From: an uncultured Prevotellaceae bacterium | GTDB lineage: Bacteria > Bacteroidota > Bacteroidia > Bacteroidales > Bacteroidaceae | Reading direction: 5' to 3' | Length of the DNA stretch: 16,053 nucleotides | NCBI GenBank assembly: GCA_937893145.1 | Contig: CALBJW010000028.1 | Coordinates: 1 to 16,053, forward strand | Translations under genes and position numbers: made by a program | Shown here: positions 14,407 through 16,053 of the stretch, in pieces | Layout of the letters: each line of letters begins with the position of its first letter | Position numbering within the stretch: the first letter of the stretch is position 1 | The notes under the pieces: model-generated | The model's database searches: none | What the model was told of the DNA's origin: nothing | The model's input: only the letters and a program-made list of their open reading frames with translations

Positions 14407-14873
14407 TAGAATGTGATGTTTACGATTTCGAGTTCGATGACACCGCGTGGAACGGTGATGGAAACTACATCGCCTACCTTCTTGCCGAGAAGACCCTGAG
14501 CAATAGGTGTCTTGATGGAAATCTTGTTTTCACGGAGGTTAGACTCGCCATCGCTCACGATAGTGTAAACGAGTTTTGCACCTGTCTTGCTGTTCTTGAG
14601 TTCTACAGTAGAGAGAATCTGCACCTCATCTCGCTTTGTAATCTTTGATGGGTCGAGAATCTTTGCATCAGCGAGCTGTGCCTTGAGTTCTGCAATCTTA
14701 GTTTCGAGTTTTCCCTGCGCTTCCTTCGCTGCATCGTATTCTGCATTCTCAGAAAGGTCACCCTTCTCGCGTGCTTCAGCAATCTGCTGGATGACGGCTG
14801 GGCGTTCTACTTCTTCAAGCTGTTTGATCTGGGCACGAAGCTTGTCGTAGCCCTCTTGTGACATATATGCCAT
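14406..14873 (-). CDS. greA: Transcription elongation factor GreA
   Basis: GreA enters the secondary channel of RNA polymerase and stimulates cleavage of backtracked RNA. The 155 residues match the family. The N-terminal coiled coil (about 5-75) carries the acidic tip GDLSENAEYDAAKEAQ (38-53; D39 and E42 occupy the catalytic positions). The C-terminal FKBP-like domain includes SDGESNLRENKISIKTPIAQ (107-126), GLLGKKVGDVV and the final VPRGVIELEIVNITF. A likely promoter lies 330-360 bases upstream, with a repeat element in the leader. It heads the run greA, HIT, menI, menD. Confidence 0.97.
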   Translation of the reverse strand: MAYMSQEGYDKLRAQIKQLEEVERPAVIQQIAEAREKGDLSENAEYDAAKEAQGKLETKIAELKAQLADAKILDPSKITKRDEVQILSTVELKNSKTGAKLVYTIVSDGESNLRENKISIKTPIAQGLLGKKVGDVVSITVPRGVIELEIVNITF

Positions 14874-14990
14874 AGTTGTTCTTTTACTCTTAAAAGTAAG
14901 TATTTTATATTGTTAATATTTAGTTTTGTTTCGTTTGTTTTAAGTCGCTATTCAGGTTCAACTTACGCAAGTTTTAACTTGCTCAGTTGA

Positions 14991-15112
14991 AGTGAAGAGT
15001 GAAGAATTTGCTTCCGCCTTGGGGCAAGAGCTGTTATCGCTGCGCAGAAAAAGCAAGAGGACCTACTCTTCCGGTAGGAAATTTTTCACTCTTCACTCTT
15101 CACTTTTCACTT
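14991..15112. repeat. Heptamer-ended hairpin repeat, copy 3 (greA leader, inverted)
   Basis: Two AGTGAAG units on the left and about four inverted units on the right surround a core that is the reverse complement of copies 1 and 2: CCGCCTTGGGGCAAGAGC and, at the other end, TCCGGTAGGAAAT. It lies between the greA promoter (15203-15233) and the greA start, so it would be transcribed into the leader. Confidence 0.75.
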
Positions 15113-15202
15113 ACAAGTTGAGCTTGCGAAACTTGTATAAGTGAATAAAAAAGAAGAATTCCAGCACTTTGATGCCAGAACCCTTGATTGTGAATTGCGG
15201 TG

Positions 15203-15233
15203 CAAAGATAGCACCTTTATTATACAGAACAAA
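15203..15233 (-). promoter_or_regulatory. Promoter of greA and downstream genes
   Basis: On the minus strand, TTTG (15233-15230), exactly 19 bases, then TATCTTTG (15210-15203). This is a full consensus match. Transcription would start near 15196, giving a leader of about 320 bases to greA. Confidence 0.75.
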
Positions 15234-15281
15234 ATGTTTTGTGCGAAAAAACGCAAAAAAACACAATTTAGCTTAAAGAAA

Positions 15282-15313
15282 TTGCATTATCACGATGATT
15301 TTTATTAGCTTTG
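15282..15313 (+). promoter_or_regulatory. Promoter of nadB
   Basis: TTG (15282-15284), 21 bases, then TAGCTTTG (15306-15313). Transcription would start near 15320, only about 25 bases before the nadB ATG. Confidence 0.65.
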
Positions 15314-15343
15314 CAGTCAAATTGAAAAAAAATTCAAATAGCA

Positions 15344-16053
15344 ATGACTCGTAAATTTGATTTTCTCATTATCGGCTCAGGTGTGGCTGGAATGAGTTAT
15401 GCCCTCAAGGTTGCGAAGGCTAATAAAGGTAAGATTGCCATTGTGTGCAAGACTACACTCGAAGAAGCTAATACAGCGAAAGCACAGGGAGGTATCGCCT
15501 CTGTAACTAATCTGCTTGTTGACAATTTCGAGAAGCACATTGAAGACACAATGATTGCTGGCGACTACATCAGCGACCCAGAAGCTGTGAAGCAGGTGGT
15601 GACTGGTGGTCCTGCTGGTATCAGGGACCTCGTGCAGTGGGGTGTGAACTTTGACAAGAAGGAGAACGGCGACTTCGACCTTCACCGCGAAGGCGGACAC
15701 AGCGAGTTCCGCATCCTTCACCATGCAGACGACACAGGCGCAGAGATTCAGCGTGGTCTGATGGAGGCAATCCGCAATAACCCTAACATCGAGATTCTCG
15801 AAAACCACTTTGCGGTGGAAATCATCACTCAGCACCATCTTGGTATTCGTGTCACTCGTCGCACTCCAGACATCGAGTGCTTCGGTGCGTACATCCTCAA
15901 CCCAGAGACTGGTAAGATTGACACTTACCTCTCGAAGGTGACACTCATGGCTACTGGTGGTACTGGTGCTGTTTACGCCACTACAACCAACCCTAACATC
16001 GCTACTGGCGACGGTATAGCAATGGTATATCGTGCTAAGGGCAAGGTGAAGGA
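15344..16053 (+). CDS. nadB: L-aspartate oxidase (NadB), 5' part
   Basis: NadB oxidises L-aspartate to iminoaspartate with FAD, the first step of de novo NAD synthesis; NadA then makes quinolinate. About 236 codons are in the window and the reading frame stays open to the edge (the family is about 520-540 residues). The N-terminal FAD-binding motif IIGSGVAGMSYA (9-20), AQGGIASV (47-54) and the family signature HREGGHSEFRILHHADDTG (114-132) are clear, and separate it from succinate dehydrogenase flavoprotein. MATGGTGAVYATTTNP follows as expected. The ATG is placed by the FAD motif and the nearby promoter. Confidence 0.95.
   Translation, partial: MTRKFDFLIIGSGVAGMSYALKVAKANKGKIAIVCKTTLEEANTAKAQGGIASVTNLLVDNFEKHIEDTMIAGDYISDPEAVKQVVTGGPAGIRDLVQWGVNFDKKENGDFDLHREGGHSEFRILHHADDTGAEIQRGLMEAIRNNPNIEILENHFAVEIITQHHLGIRVTRRTPDIECFGAYILNPETGKIDTYLSKVTLMATGGTGAVYATTTNPNIATGDGIAMVYRAKGKVK

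Larger units (their letters stand above)
14874..15343. other. Divergent region between greA and nadB
   Basis: A 470-base region holding a long greA leader with the third heptamer-ended repeat, then two divergent consensus promoters. I found no reading frame in it. The bases flanking the repeat (about 14960-14990 and 15113-15140) are themselves partly complementary (CAAGTT and AACTTG runs), so a longer hairpin is possible. Confidence 0.6.

Overview
The window looks like a chromosome segment from a Bacteroidales species, most likely Prevotella or a close relative. The reasons are the promoters (a -7 box TAnnTTTG with TTG or TTTG about 19-21 bases upstream, seen before hsdM, the DUF1016 gene, greA and nadB), A-rich leaders without strong Shine-Dalgarno sites, a menaquinone gene (menD), and MKKFNS-type signal peptides. 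The genus is an inference.

Positions 1-7333 hold a four-gene type I restriction-modification operon on the minus strand, in the order hsdM, fic, hsdS, hsdR. Its genes are separated by 3 bases or overlap by 4, and a consensus promoter sits upstream of hsdM. The unusual member is an intact class II Fic (AMPylation-type) protein with a C-terminal winged helix, placed between the methylase and specificity genes. From 7222 to 8220 is about 1 kb without genes. It holds a 244-bp concentric palindrome (7417-7660), two more hairpin repeats, and one copy of a 50-bp sequence. From 8221 to 9393, on the plus strand, is a DUF1016/YhcG-type PD-(D/E)XK nuclease gene, with a perfect 50-bp direct repeat on each side (8003-8052 and 9469-9518).

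Positions 9640-11660 hold two paralogous transcription units for small secreted proteins: a 64-residue peptide and a 196-residue lipoprotein. Each has the same three-half-site palindrome upstream, with its centre exactly 59 bp before the -7 box although the DNA in between differs. Each has a similar leader, the same signal-peptide start, and a terminator-like hairpin with the core CGATGAT. A third copy of the palindrome lies in opposite orientation at the left edge (1-55), so the restriction and DUF1016 genes are bounded by inverted copies of one regulatory-looking sequence. This modular, repeat-rich layout is the part most likely to hold something undescribed.

From 11666 to the end the content is ordinary core genes. 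On the minus strand, greA, a HIT-family hydrolase gene, a hotdog thioesterase gene (probably menI) and menD read in that order. Two copies of a hairpin-forming repeat with AGTGAAA heptamer ends fill the gaps next to menI and menD, and a third lies in the greA leader. On the plus strand nadB (L-aspartate oxidase) starts at 15344 and runs off the window. No tRNA, rRNA, CRISPR array, integrase or transposase was seen.
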